A stretch of DNA of 17,706 nucleotides, taken from NCBI GenBank assembly GCA_025349905.2, contig MU624910.1, forward strand, positions 1 to 17,706, given 5' to 3'. A program made the translations under genes and the position numbers. The notes under the pieces are model-generated. The model was not told where the DNA came from. It ran no database searches and was given only the letters and a program-made list of their open reading frames with translations. Origin of the DNA: Blastocladiella britannica. Its lineage: Eukaryota; Blastocladiomycota; Blastocladiomycetes; Blastocladiales; Blastocladiaceae. Shown here one piece after another: positions 9,652 to 17,706 of the stretch (the stretch's first letter is position 1; every line of letters starts with the position of its first letter).

Positions 9652-9697
9652 CTGAGATTACAAGCTCAGTTAAGCTCCCCCATTCGAACGGGGAGTT
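9652..9697. other. Two adjacent hairpins upstream of the CS-Sel1 gene
   Basis: CTGAG (9652-9656) pairs with CTCAG (9665-9669), leaving an 8-nt loop. AGCTCCCC (9673-9680) pairs with GGGGAGTT (9690-9697), including one G-T pair, around a 9-nt loop containing TTCGAA. They lie 60-105 bp before the start at 9757, so they may sit in the 5' leader or promoter. They look slightly tRNA-like, but the T-arm closing pair is wrong and there is no D arm or acceptor stem. Confidence 0.4.
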
Positions 9698-9756
9698 CAC
9701 GTGTGTTCATTGAGCAGCCGTGTATTTCCTTGTCCGTCTCAAAAAATTCAACAAAA

Positions 9757-11086
9757 ATGAAGTACACGTACACGCAGACCCACGATCAGGTGGCCGTGAC
9801 ATTTACGCTGCCGCGCGACACGCCGCCATCGACGCGTCCGGTGGTGACCATTACGTCCACGACCCTGACTGCGACCGTGAGCGGCACGCCCATTATTCGC
9901 GGCCCATTGTTTGCGCCGATTCACGCGTCCGACTCGCTATGGCAAATCGAGGCACCGCAACGGACCGCGCCCGGTGTCATTGCGCCGCGCATTGTGACCG
10001 TGCATCTGGAAAAGGCCACTGCGGGTGTTGACTGGCCCGTGGTGGTCACAGAGTCCGACGACATGGATGCGACATCCGCGTATCACTTGGCCCAACTGCT
10101 GGAGGCGTACGACCCGCCACGCGCGCTAGCTCTGTACAACAAGGGTGCCGACCACGGCGACGTGGCCTGCATGCTGAAAGTGGCCGCGTTTTACGAGGTG
10201 GGGAACGAGAACGCGGCCGCGGTGCCCGTGAACCAGGACATTAACAAGGCCAACGAGTGGTATGATTTTTTCTTTCTTTTGTGCAGGCCCGGGACGCGTC
10301 TTTCATACAACAACATTGAAAAAAAGGCACCGCAAGGCCGCTCACGCGCCAGTCGATCAGTACAATGCTGAATACGTGGCCGAGGCATGCTACATTCTAG
10401 CCACCGCGTACTCGAACGGCCACGGCGACCTAGCCCAGGATCTGCCCGTATCAATGGCGCTATACGAGCGGGCAGTGACGCTGGCGCGCGACGAGCTGGA
10501 CCGCATCGGGTCCCAGCTATCCCCACTGTCGGCGCCCGGATCGCCTTTGGGCCTGTCTCCCGTACCCAAACCGACGATCTCGCAGCTGGCGCCTGGGTCC
10601 GCGGTCAAGCTGCGGCAGCTGGTGCAGACGTGCGGGTTCCAGGCCGGATTGCTGCACTTTGAGAAGCAGCGGTACGTGGAAGCCCGCGCCATGTGGGAGT
10701 ATTCGGGCGCCACCGGCCACGCGCAGTCGCTGTTCAATCTCGGGGTGCTTTACATGAATGCGCGCGGCGTCGATCGCGACTTGGAACGCGCCGTGGCGTA
10801 CATGCGGCAAGCGGTCGCGGCCGATGCCACGGGGAAGCTGTCGATCCCCGAGGGGCTGGAGGCCGCGGCAGAGAAGGTGGCGAGGGGAGAGACCACCGAG
10901 CAGGTGTTTGTCGAGAGTAGCAGCAGCAAGGAGCGCCGGCGTGGGGAGAAGCGTCGGCGACGCGAGATGGCGAAGAAGACCACCACCGATCTGCAGGACG
11001 CGCTGATTGTAGGCACGGGTCTGGTGATCATGGGTGCTGGCGTGTGGTTTGCATGGAAGCGCTGGAGCTCGGCGGCAGTCCTGTAA
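9757..11086 (+). CDS. CS (NudC-like) domain and Sel1-repeat protein with C-terminal membrane anchor
   Basis: Exons 9757-10259 and 10327-11086 (67-nt intron, phase 2) give 420 residues. Residues 1 to about 105 form a CS/p23-like domain as in NudC: YTYTQTHDQVAVTF at the start, the strand pair TVSGTPIIRGPLF, WQIE, then VTVHLEK. CS domains commonly bind Hsp90 or act as co-chaperones. Sel1/TPR-like helices follow (AYHLAQLLEAYDPPRALALYNKGADHGD; ANEWHRKAA rebuilt across the junction; AEACYILATAYSNGHGD; AQSLFNLGVLYMNARGVDRDLERAVAYM). A basic stretch (RRGEKRRRREMAKK) then precedes a single hydrophobic helix, ALIVGTGLVIMGAGVWFAW, and a short tail, as in tail-anchored proteins of the ER or mitochondrial outer membrane. 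The start has a good A-rich context. Likely role: a membrane-tethered adaptor or co-chaperone. The chosen acceptor (AAAAAAAG) is poor, but the upstream CAG at 10284-10286 leads to a stop. Confidence 0.82.
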
Positions 11087-11196
11087 AAATTTTCAATGTA
11101 ATTCTGTTATGTGTGCCGCTCGATTCGTCTCTTTCCCTCGCCGTTTTTTTTTATTTGCTTTCCGTTTACAGAATAGAGTACAAGAGGAAAAAAAAA

Positions 11197-14100
11197 ATGA
11201 ATGCAACAAAACGCGCCCGCGTCCTCGACCAGCAGCAAGAGCAACTGCAGCCGCAACCCGACGGCTCGGACACGGACGACGACATTGATGTTTTCTTTGA
11301 TGCGGTGGCCGACACGCCTGTTCCGTCGGCAATCTCGATCGCCGAAGAGCCACGCTACGTTCCAACTTCGCCAAACCGGTCTCCTCCGCGTGGAGCTGCA
11401 TTGCGGGCCCGTGGTCCATCAGAGCACAGCAGCGCCGATGATCACGGATCCTCGGCGTCCTCCGTCACCCATCGTGATCCGGCACATGCACCACCACCCG
11501 CAGCAAAGGGATCTCTGTCGAAATTCGCGGGCCTGCCGCTCGAAGCCGTTCCCAACTCGGAGGATCAGCTCGAGGTGGTTGCAGGCGGCAGCTCCGCGCA
11601 TTTTGCGGCACCGCCTATGCAATTCACTCCATCTGCTACTAGCGATTCGGCCACCATTAGCCGCCGTCCGTCCATGAAAATGATGGCAGCGAGTATTTCC
11701 AAACGGCGATCGAGTTCCGGAGTGGCCTCTGATGCGGCGACTTTGGCGACGACGGCCGCAGATCAATTTGCAGCGGCGACAGCAGGATCAAGATCAGGAG
11801 CCACAACTTCACCCGGCCTTTCCCTCGCCTCGACGCAATTGGCTGCATTATCAATGGTGAGTACTTCCCCTCCGACAGAATCCGCGGTAGCAGTGACTTC
11901 GCCTGCAGGCAGTGGACCGCGCAACCTCGGGTCCTCCTCACATGAGGGCACTATCCGCCGTCCGCTCCCACCCACCCCGAGCAACAATGGGCCCGTCTCG
12001 CCGACAAGTGCGACTGACTCTGCTTCTCGCACCCCAGCTGAGCTCCCAACCAAGCCTCGCCGACTCTCGCTCCATTTTGGGGGCTCCCGCCGCCAGTCTG
12101 ACGGTGGGTCCTCTGCGCATTCGGCGGGGACGGCGTCGACTGGCGCTGGCGTCTCGGTGCTTGCCTCGTCGCCCGATTCGCCAACCAGTATGGTGAGCCA
12201 GTCGGTAGTTGGGAACAGTGGACCTGGCGGCTCTCATTTGCATCATCACCCACATCATGATGACGCCAAGAGTACGCGATCGGGCAAGTCGTTCTTTTCA
12301 AAGCTCAAACGGCGCGCATCGACTGGCGCTCCCAAGCCCGGTCCAGCGTTACCTGTTGCACTGGAAGCACCGAGCCCTGCCGTTGCTGCTGCTGCTGCAC
12401 CAGAGACTGATGCGACTGCTCCCAAGCCTGAAGACGACGCGTCGCGTCCGGATATGTGGTGGACCAAAGCCAAGGTGCGGGATCTTTCAATTCCTCACTT
12501 ATGATTTTTATATCCACCGCCAATGCCGCACCATGTATAACAGACACGAGGCAAAGGACCGAATGGCGCACGATACTTTTCGCACCTCGCCTTTGTGCAA
12601 GCACTCCTGCCTAATGCCCCGTCACTCGACGCACCACCACTACCTGGATCAACGGCGGCGGCGTCGGCAACGGGATCTGCCAGTTCCCCTGCTTCAACAG
12701 TGGTGGTATCGTCCATCTGGGTCCTACGGTGGTCTCCATGCGGCCGGTTCCTTGCCAGCGGCGGCAAGGACGGCGTGGTTCGGATCTGGGTGATCATTGG
12801 GCTGGACGGGTCAAGGGCCGACGAACCGGCCACCCCACCACCGCCCGGTCCCGACGACCCGCATGCGGCACTGTGGGCGCCGTCTCTCATGGTGGACAAG
12901 CCGTGGCTCGAGCTCAAGGGCCATTCGGGCGACGTGCTGGACCTGGCATGGAACCGGCGCGGGTGCATCGCGTCTTCGAGCACCGACAAGACGGTCCGCG
13001 TGTGGCACTTGAGCCAGCCAGTGGCGCCGCTGGCGGTGTTTGCGCATGCCGATTTTGTTCCGTCGGTTGCTTTTCACCCGACCGACGACTGGTTTGTGTT
13101 TTTCTTTTGCAGATATTGGAACTCGAAAGCTCACATTCATTTGAACCAGGCTGTTTACAACGGGCTGCTTTGATGGGAAAGTCCGCGTTTGGTCGCTCGA
13201 GGACAAGAAACTGGTCGGGTCGGCGGACCTGGCGCCGCAGTACGTCACGAGCGTCCAGTTTGCGCACGACGGCCAGTGGGTGGTGGCGGGAACGTACGGC
13301 GGGCACCTGGTCGTGTACGCGTTGGACGAGCACGGAGCCTTGACGGTCCGTGGCCAAGTCGCCATCAAAAACGGGCCAGGGGGACGTACTGGTCGCGCGG
13401 TGCTTCCCATGACCAAGGACGGAAATCTCAGCAGCGGGGGAATGACGGCAGCAGCCGCAACCCTGGCCGCCAGCAGCACGACCACCGCTACCACCAGCAC
13501 CAGTTCCACGGCATCGTCGCGGCCGCGCAAGATCACAGGGATCGAGGTGTGGCCCGACCCGACCGGCGCCAAGGAGCTACTGATTGTGTCGTCCAATGAC
13601 TCACGCATTCGGATTGTGGACGCGACTGATCTCAAGGTGGTGGCCAAGCTAAAGGGACACGCCAACAAGCATGCTCAGATCCACGGAACGGTAGCCGAAA
13701 GCGCGATTGGACCGCGGTGGGTCTTTTCCGGGTCCGAGGATGGCCGATTGTATGTTTGGGACACGGTGCTTGTCCCGAGTCTCGCGCCGCCTGCCATGGA
13801 ACCCCCAGTCCCTGGAGCAGCGGATGGAGATGCAGCGGACGGAGAGGGGCCAAGGTCGCTACCGCCAGCGCAACAACAGTCCAAGACCAATACCCGGAAC
13901 CGGTCCGTGTCGCTGAGCACTTCGTCGCGACTCGGGCGGCTCAAGCACTCGCTCTTTTCGACGAGCGGCCACGACACGCACCGTGGTGCCGCGCTCGAAA
14001 GCACATCACCTACAACAGGTTCGTTTCCTCCAACAACAACAGTCGGATCCCCACTTGCATCAGTACCAGCGGCCACAGTCACACTGGCGGACCACGAGGC

Positions 14101-14890
14101 AGCAGACGTGTCGCGGTGCACCGTCACGTGTGTCGCGAGCGCGCCTCTCAAGACGCGGCTGTTTCTCGAGTCGGCGGGCCTGCTTCCGACCCGGTGGGTC
14201 CCGCCCGACACTGTCCTGTCGTCGTCAACGACCGCGACGACGCCGACCAGTGCGGTACCAACACCAACGTTGCCCGAACCAATACGCAACCCAGCCGAGT
14301 GGATCTTGACGGCCGCTGCCGACCAAGCAGGCGTCATTCGGTTGTACATCAATCTTCCCGCCCACATCACGCTGCCTTCACCCGCATCCACGCTGCCGCG
14401 GTCGCGGTCGATTGGCCAGGAAATCGCATCGGCGATTCGCCGCAGCCTGTCGTCGCTCACCATCACCGCGACGACCAAATCGGGCGCTGGCGATGATGGA
14501 CAGCCAGGGCCAGCAACTGCGTCCACCGGCCTCCGAGGCGCGACATCTTCAGCGGACTTGGTGCCTGTGGCTGATGCGCCGCCACCAGTGCCGCCGCTCC
14601 CGGTGTTGGGCAGCGGAAGCGTGGGTCGGCGTGCGGGTCGGCGTGGCATGGTGGACGACCCTCCACCGCCGCAGGACGCATCACCACCCGACGTCACTGC
14701 AACAACCGCAGTTGCCGAAGGATGCCCGTACTGCGGATCCACGGCATTCCGCGACCTACAGGTGATTGCATCGAGCGAGTCTCTGCCAAATAATGCGGAC
14801 GAGTCAATGAGTCCTGCCGAGGGGCGGATTGTGGTTTGCTGTCAGTGCCTGCGGGTGGTGAACGATTCGAGCCGGGTCCTTGGCCAATAG
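11197..14890 (+). CDS. WDR44: WDR44-like WD40-repeat protein with FFAT-like motif and C-terminal CxxC pair
   Basis: Exons 11197-12474, 12544-13097 and 13150-14890 (introns 69 and 52 nt) give 1190 residues. WDR44 is a Rab11 effector in endosome/recycling traffic; the yeast relatives are Dgr2 and Ykl121w. The N-terminal 440 residues are disordered and Ser/Pro-rich. They hold an acidic FFAT-like motif (SDTDDDIDVFFDAVAD, about 24-39), an SH3-ligand-like RPLPPTP (about 255) and a His-rich patch. FSHLAFVQAL before the propeller corresponds to the family's LFLAQEL. WD units: about 480-508, 547-581, 588-626, 638-669, RKITGIE...SSNDSRIRIVD, VFSGSEDGRLYVWD, and a last one containing EWILTAAADQAGVIRLY. 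The KITGIE and SNDSRIR blocks are specific to WDR44. Long Ser/Thr/Pro inserts split late blades. The C-terminus carries C1136-x2-C1139 and C1174-x2-C1177, zinc-ribbon-like. Splice 2 (donor at 13098) adds about three residues relative to WDR44, so it is slightly uncertain. Confidence 0.88.
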
Positions 14891-15261
14891 TATTGTCTCT
14901 TTTTTTCCGGTGTATTTCCTGTACATTTTTTTTCCGGATCCCCGATATATTCGGGGAAATATTACGACATCATGTCAAACCTGTCGAATGATCTGCCTTT
15001 TTGCCTTTTTGGACCCTAAACGTTTGAGCTCGAAATAGCTCCCTCACTGTTGCGAACAATGACAATCCCGTCATTCACCGCAATCCCTCCGAACTCTGGA
15101 GTTGACCCGAAAGGAATAGCGCCGAATAAGGAAACCCGTTGCAGTAAGAATCTGGTTAAAAAATGGTTAAAAAGGACGTGCATTCCCCGCACCTCGGTCC
15201 CTTGCATGCGCATTACACCAAATATTACCTCAAGACCAAGACCAAGTGCAACTCACTCCAA
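14891..15261. other. Intergenic region with poly-T tracts and a hairpin
   Basis: This 371-bp AT-richer gap follows the WD40 gene stop. It holds two TTTTTTTCCGG-type tracts (about 14901-14936) and a perfect hairpin: TCCCCGA (14939-14945) pairs with TCGGGGA (14951-14957) around a TATAT loop. This position suits a 3' UTR structure of the WD40 mRNA. No other gene was recognised. An in-frame ATG at 15163 could extend the next gene, but the added residues are not membrane- or domain-like. Confidence 0.5.
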
Positions 15262-16032
15262 ATGGCCGCATTCGTCCTCGAACTCGTCAAGTACCTGATG
15301 ATGGCCACCGCCGGATGCCTCGTGGCCCTGTTTGCATACCTGCTGCGGCCGCGTACTGTGGTGATTTCCGCCGCCGACTCGCCCGATGGCCAGGAACACG
15401 TGGTACTGCGGGCTCCCGTGCTGTCCATGGCCGGCGTGCACGTGCAGCACGACCTGGACGCGCGTTTGGAGCGCGAGCTCGCGATTGAGCGGGCCGAGGC
15501 GCGATTGCGCCAACTGTTGGCCGAATCGGCCGTCCAGTGCGAGGAAGATACCGTGGATCCACTTCCCAAGTACTCGCTGTACGGCGACGAGTCGAACGTG
15601 CACTTGGATCTCGAGTCGCGCCTGGCCGTTATCATTGACCAGCTCGAGTCGGGCGGCGTGGTGATTTCAAGCGTGCGGCCGGTGCTGGCATCGGCGGGGA
15701 CGCCGATCGTGACTCCCACTGATTCGGTTGCAGTGGGAAGTGTTCCATCCACGCCAACCTTAAGTGGTCCCGCCGCAACATCCGTCGTGGATCCCGCGGT
15801 TCCTGGCGTGGTTCCCGACGCGTCGGGCGTGCCCATCGTGCGCCTGACCATGTCGCTCCCGCCACCGCCAAAGTACGACGCGGCGGATCTGGTGGGTGTG
15901 CTCCTGGAAGCGACTGCGCTGGTGGCTCCAATGCTCCCTGCCGCTCCGCCAAGCTCTCCTTGCCTTTCCCTGGCCACCCTGGAGATTGACGACGCTGAGC
16001 TGCACCGTTTTGCGCCAGTGGTCGTCGCATGA
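15262..16032 (+). CDS. Single-pass membrane protein with PPxY motif, unknown family
   Basis: A 256-residue single-exon protein. Residues 8-28 (LVKYLMMATAGCLVALFAYLL) form one transmembrane segment followed by RPR, suggesting the C-terminus faces the cytosol. A charged helical segment (about 63-90, HDLDARLERELAIERAEARLRQLL) may form a coiled coil. A weaker echo, VHLDLESRLAVIIDQLE, follows at about 113-129. Two related motifs stand out: LPKY at 101-104 and PPKY within PPPPKYDAADL at 202-205. PPxY is the ligand of WW domains in NEDD4/Rsp5 ubiquitin ligases, so the protein may be a ligase adaptor or substrate. The rest is Val/Pro/Ser-rich and probably disordered. The ATG at 15262 is preferred to the one at 15163 because it places the membrane segment at the N-terminus. 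No close family is recognised. Confidence 0.7.
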   Translation: MAAFVLELVKYLMMATAGCLVALFAYLLRPRTVVISAADSPDGQEHVVLRAPVLSMAGVHVQHDLDARLERELAIERAEARLRQLLAESAVQCEEDTVDPLPKYSLYGDESNVHLDLESRLAVIIDQLESGGVVISSVRPVLASAGTPIVTPTDSVAVGSVPSTPTLSGPAATSVVDPAVPGVVPDASGVPIVRLTMSLPPPPKYDAADLVGVLLEATALVAPMLPAAPPSSPCLSLATLEIDDAELHRFAPVVVA

Positions 16033-16458
16033 GATACCTTTCCAACTCAAGTAAAATGGGCGTGCATACATTTTAAAAAATAAATCATCTTTCGCTGGAC
16101 ATGCTCCTTGCGCTTTCTCTGCTTCCTTGACCTGATCGCGCTCTCGTGCCACGTCGGCCTGGCTGCGCAATGGGGTTGATTGGTTTGAAATAAAAAAACT
16201 GGCCCGTATATTCAGAGCACCTTGCCTACGTTGTGCCTGCAGCGCTGTGGCCGGGGACGGCTTGTGACAAGGCCATGCGCGTCCACTTTCCCAATGATTC
16301 ACGATGGCGTCGATCCCAGCAACTTTTCTAGAAACTGGGTTGAAGCTGCATTGCCTGCATCGTTGATCGAACCACCTGGGCATGACTCGCGACGTTATTT
16401 AGAGCAGCTGCAGCCGCAACCGGCGGCGTCCAAATCTGCAAGAGCACGATATTAATAC
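16033..16458. other. Intergenic region with an in-frame upstream small ORF
   Basis: This 426-bp gap is AT-rich near 16060-16200 with poly-A/T tracts. Its second half contains a 53-codon plus-strand ORF (ATG 16294, TAA 16453-16455) ending three bases before the next start and in the same frame. It may be an upstream ORF, part of a 5' leader or chance. On the minus strand a GT...AG pair (about 16222-16165) of intron size exists, but no coherent exons flank it. Confidence 0.4.
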
Positions 16459-17706
16459 ATGGACCCATTCACAATTGCAATTCTGCTCGCCGCGGCTGCT
16501 CCACTCGTCGTTGCCAAGGGTGGAGGCGGTGGCCACGGAGGAGGCGGTGGCCACGGAGGAGGCGGTGGGGGCCACAGCTCGGGCAGCTCTTCCAGTGGCG
16601 GCTCGCGCTCGGGTAGCTCATCTAGCGGCTCGTCGTCGTCCGCAGAGACAGGCCAGTTCAAGGGTGTTCCGGGCCCAGGAACACTGCTCCCGCCTTCATC
16701 ATCGGCGACCGCCCTGAGTGGCCGCAGCGTCTCGTATAGCTCGCCATTTTACTGTACGCTTTTCAATTTTCGCATCCCGCCGTTCAATCCTCGGACTCAC
16801 AGCTTAATGGATGATAGCCTCGTACCCGCGCGTAATTTATTATGGACCCGGATCTTATAACTATGGGTACTGGGTTCCCGTATCCGGCTCGGGTCCCAAT
16901 GGCCAGGACGGTTGTCTGTTTTTCGACGACTACACGAACCAGCAAGTGGGCGGCCGCTGGCAAGCGTCGTGCGACTCGTCTCACATCAGCACCGGAGCCA
17001 TTATTGGCCTTAGCGTGCTCATGGTCCTGCTCTCCTCCTGCTGCTGTTTTCTGTTCGTCCGCAAGGTCATCAAATGGAGGGAGGCCAAGAACAAAGCGTT
17101 GGCGGGAAAGGCCGCCGCCGCCGCCGCCGCCGCCGTCGCCGGCGACAGCAGCAGCATGCAACCATTCGGCACCACCGCTGACGGATCGCTGGCCGCGCCG
17201 CTGGTATCTGCCTCGGGAACAGCGGCAGCACGCGGCCGCGCATTCGCCAACGCCAACCCGTGCATCCCGTTTGTGCCCACGTCAGAGCAGATTGACGCCA
17301 TGACGCGATCCGAGTCGTGGGGGTTTCTTCCCGCACCCGACACGCCGCAGGTGCGCGTGGATGCCACGGGCACGCATGTCGAGTTTTACGGGCCCAACAC
17401 GCCACCGCTCTCCAAGGGCTTAGTCGACGCGGATCTGTCGGTAGTGACCAACCTCCCTGTCCCGTGGCTGCCGGCGTCCGAGTTTGACACCAAGCCGCCA
17501 CCGGGCGTGCTGTATTACGAGGTGACGATCGAGCAGCTGGCGCCGCGCACGGTGCTGGCGCTGGGCCTGGCCACCACGCCGTACCCGCAGTTTCGCTTGC
17601 CTGGGTGGCACGACTGGTCGGTCGGCCTACACTCGGACGACGGCCGCGTTTATGCCAGCAACGACGGCGACGGCGACTCGTACACGTCAGCGTTCCGGCA
17701 AGACGA
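16459..17706 (+). CDS. Single-pass membrane protein with SPRY domain, Ssh4/Ear1-like (3' end cut by window)
   Basis: Exons 16459-16753 and 16818 to beyond the window; the intron is 64 nt, phase 1. 394 residues are visible. Residues 1-19 are a signal peptide (FTIAILLAAAAPLVVA). A Gly/His repeat and a Ser-rich linker follow. A small ectodomain has two cysteines (DGCLFFDDYTN and QASCDSS). The membrane segment is at about 158-180 (GAIIGLSVLMVLLSS, then CCC, possibly palmitoylated), followed by basic residues, so the C-terminus is cytosolic. From about 327 a SPRY domain begins: PGVLYYEVTI, VLALGLAT, then FRLPGWHDWSVGLHSDDGR. This order (lumenal N-terminus, one helix, SPRY) matches yeast Ssh4 and Ear1, endosome/vacuole adaptors that bring cargo to the Rsp5 ubiquitin ligase. 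In those proteins PPxY motifs follow the SPRY domain, a part not visible here. SPRY identity is strong; the Ssh4/Ear1 assignment is likely. Confidence 0.83.
16522..16574 (+). repeat. 18-bp Gly/His-coding tandem repeat
   Basis: Two exact copies of GGAGGCGGTGGCCACGGA (16522-16539 and 16540-16557) and a diverged third encode the Gly-Gly-Gly-Gly-His-Gly pattern just after the signal peptide of the SPRY protein. Confidence 0.85.

Noticed and set aside
9645..9700. tRNA gene or fragment
   Set aside because: A TTCGAAC loop and two hairpins look tRNA-like, but the T-arm lacks the G-C closing pair, the other hairpin has an 8-nt loop, and no D arm or acceptor stem is present.
11044..11196. N-terminal extension of the WD40 protein in the same open frame
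   Set aside because: It would overlap the end of the CS-Sel1 gene, is AT-rich in the intergenic part, and would put the FFAT-like motif further from the N-terminus than in the animal homologue. ATG 11197 has an A-rich context.
13675..14742. 355-codon minus-strand ORF opposite the WD40 gene
   Set aside because: It is an antisense shadow; the plus strand carries the conserved WD-repeat blocks and Cys pairs.
15760..16383. Minus-strand ORF across the 3' end of the PPxY gene, with a possible 58-nt intron near 16222-16165
   Set aside because: The exons on either side show no recognisable protein pattern and the frame runs on antisense through the PPxY gene without a sensible stop.

Overview
The window looks like nuclear DNA of a zoosporic, early-diverging fungus, most likely a blastocladiomycete of the Allomyces/Catenaria type. 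That placement is an inference. It rests on: GC-rich compact genes on both strands; nine very short spliceosomal introns (52-69 nt) whose phases all fit; fungal membrane proteins (an Ssh4/Ear1-like SPRY protein, a Mak5 helicase); TOE1, which I believe most Dikarya have lost; and a tryptophan-rich repeat protein of a kind I associate with Blastocladiomycota. I see no bacterial operon structure, rRNA, tRNA, CRISPR array or intact transposon.

Layout. 1-2336 (-): 3'-truncated DEAD-box RNA helicase MAK5/DDX24. 2800-3483 (+): secreted Lys/Ala-rich low-complexity protein. 3527-4749 (-): TMEM115 family Golgi membrane protein, four exons. 4797-6660 (+): TOE1-type 3' exonuclease with an embedded CCCH zinc finger, divergent from TMEM115 across only 47 bp. 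6718-8575 (-): frame-disrupted tryptophan-rich repeat protein. 8576-9756: gene-poor 1.2 kb with a cluster of the palindrome GGAATTCC and one orphan coding exon (-). 9757-11086 (+): CS domain plus Sel1 repeats plus a C-terminal membrane anchor. 11197-14890 (+): WDR44-type WD40 protein with an N-terminal FFAT-like motif and an unusual C-terminal CxxC...CxxC tail. 15262-16032 (+): single-pass membrane protein with a PPxY motif. 16459-17706 (+, cut by the window end): secretory-pathway single-pass protein with a cytosolic SPRY domain, Ssh4/Ear1-like.

The genes do not form one pathway. Two themes recur: nuclear RNA metabolism (MAK5 for 60S ribosome biogenesis, TOE1 for small-RNA 3' maturation) and membrane traffic (TMEM115, WDR44, the SPRY protein and the PPxY protein). 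Spacing is tight: convergent ends lie 43 and 57 bp apart. The splice models for TMEM115, TOE1, CS-Sel1 and the WD40 gene each give a whole number of codons and rebuild family-conserved sequence across the junctions.
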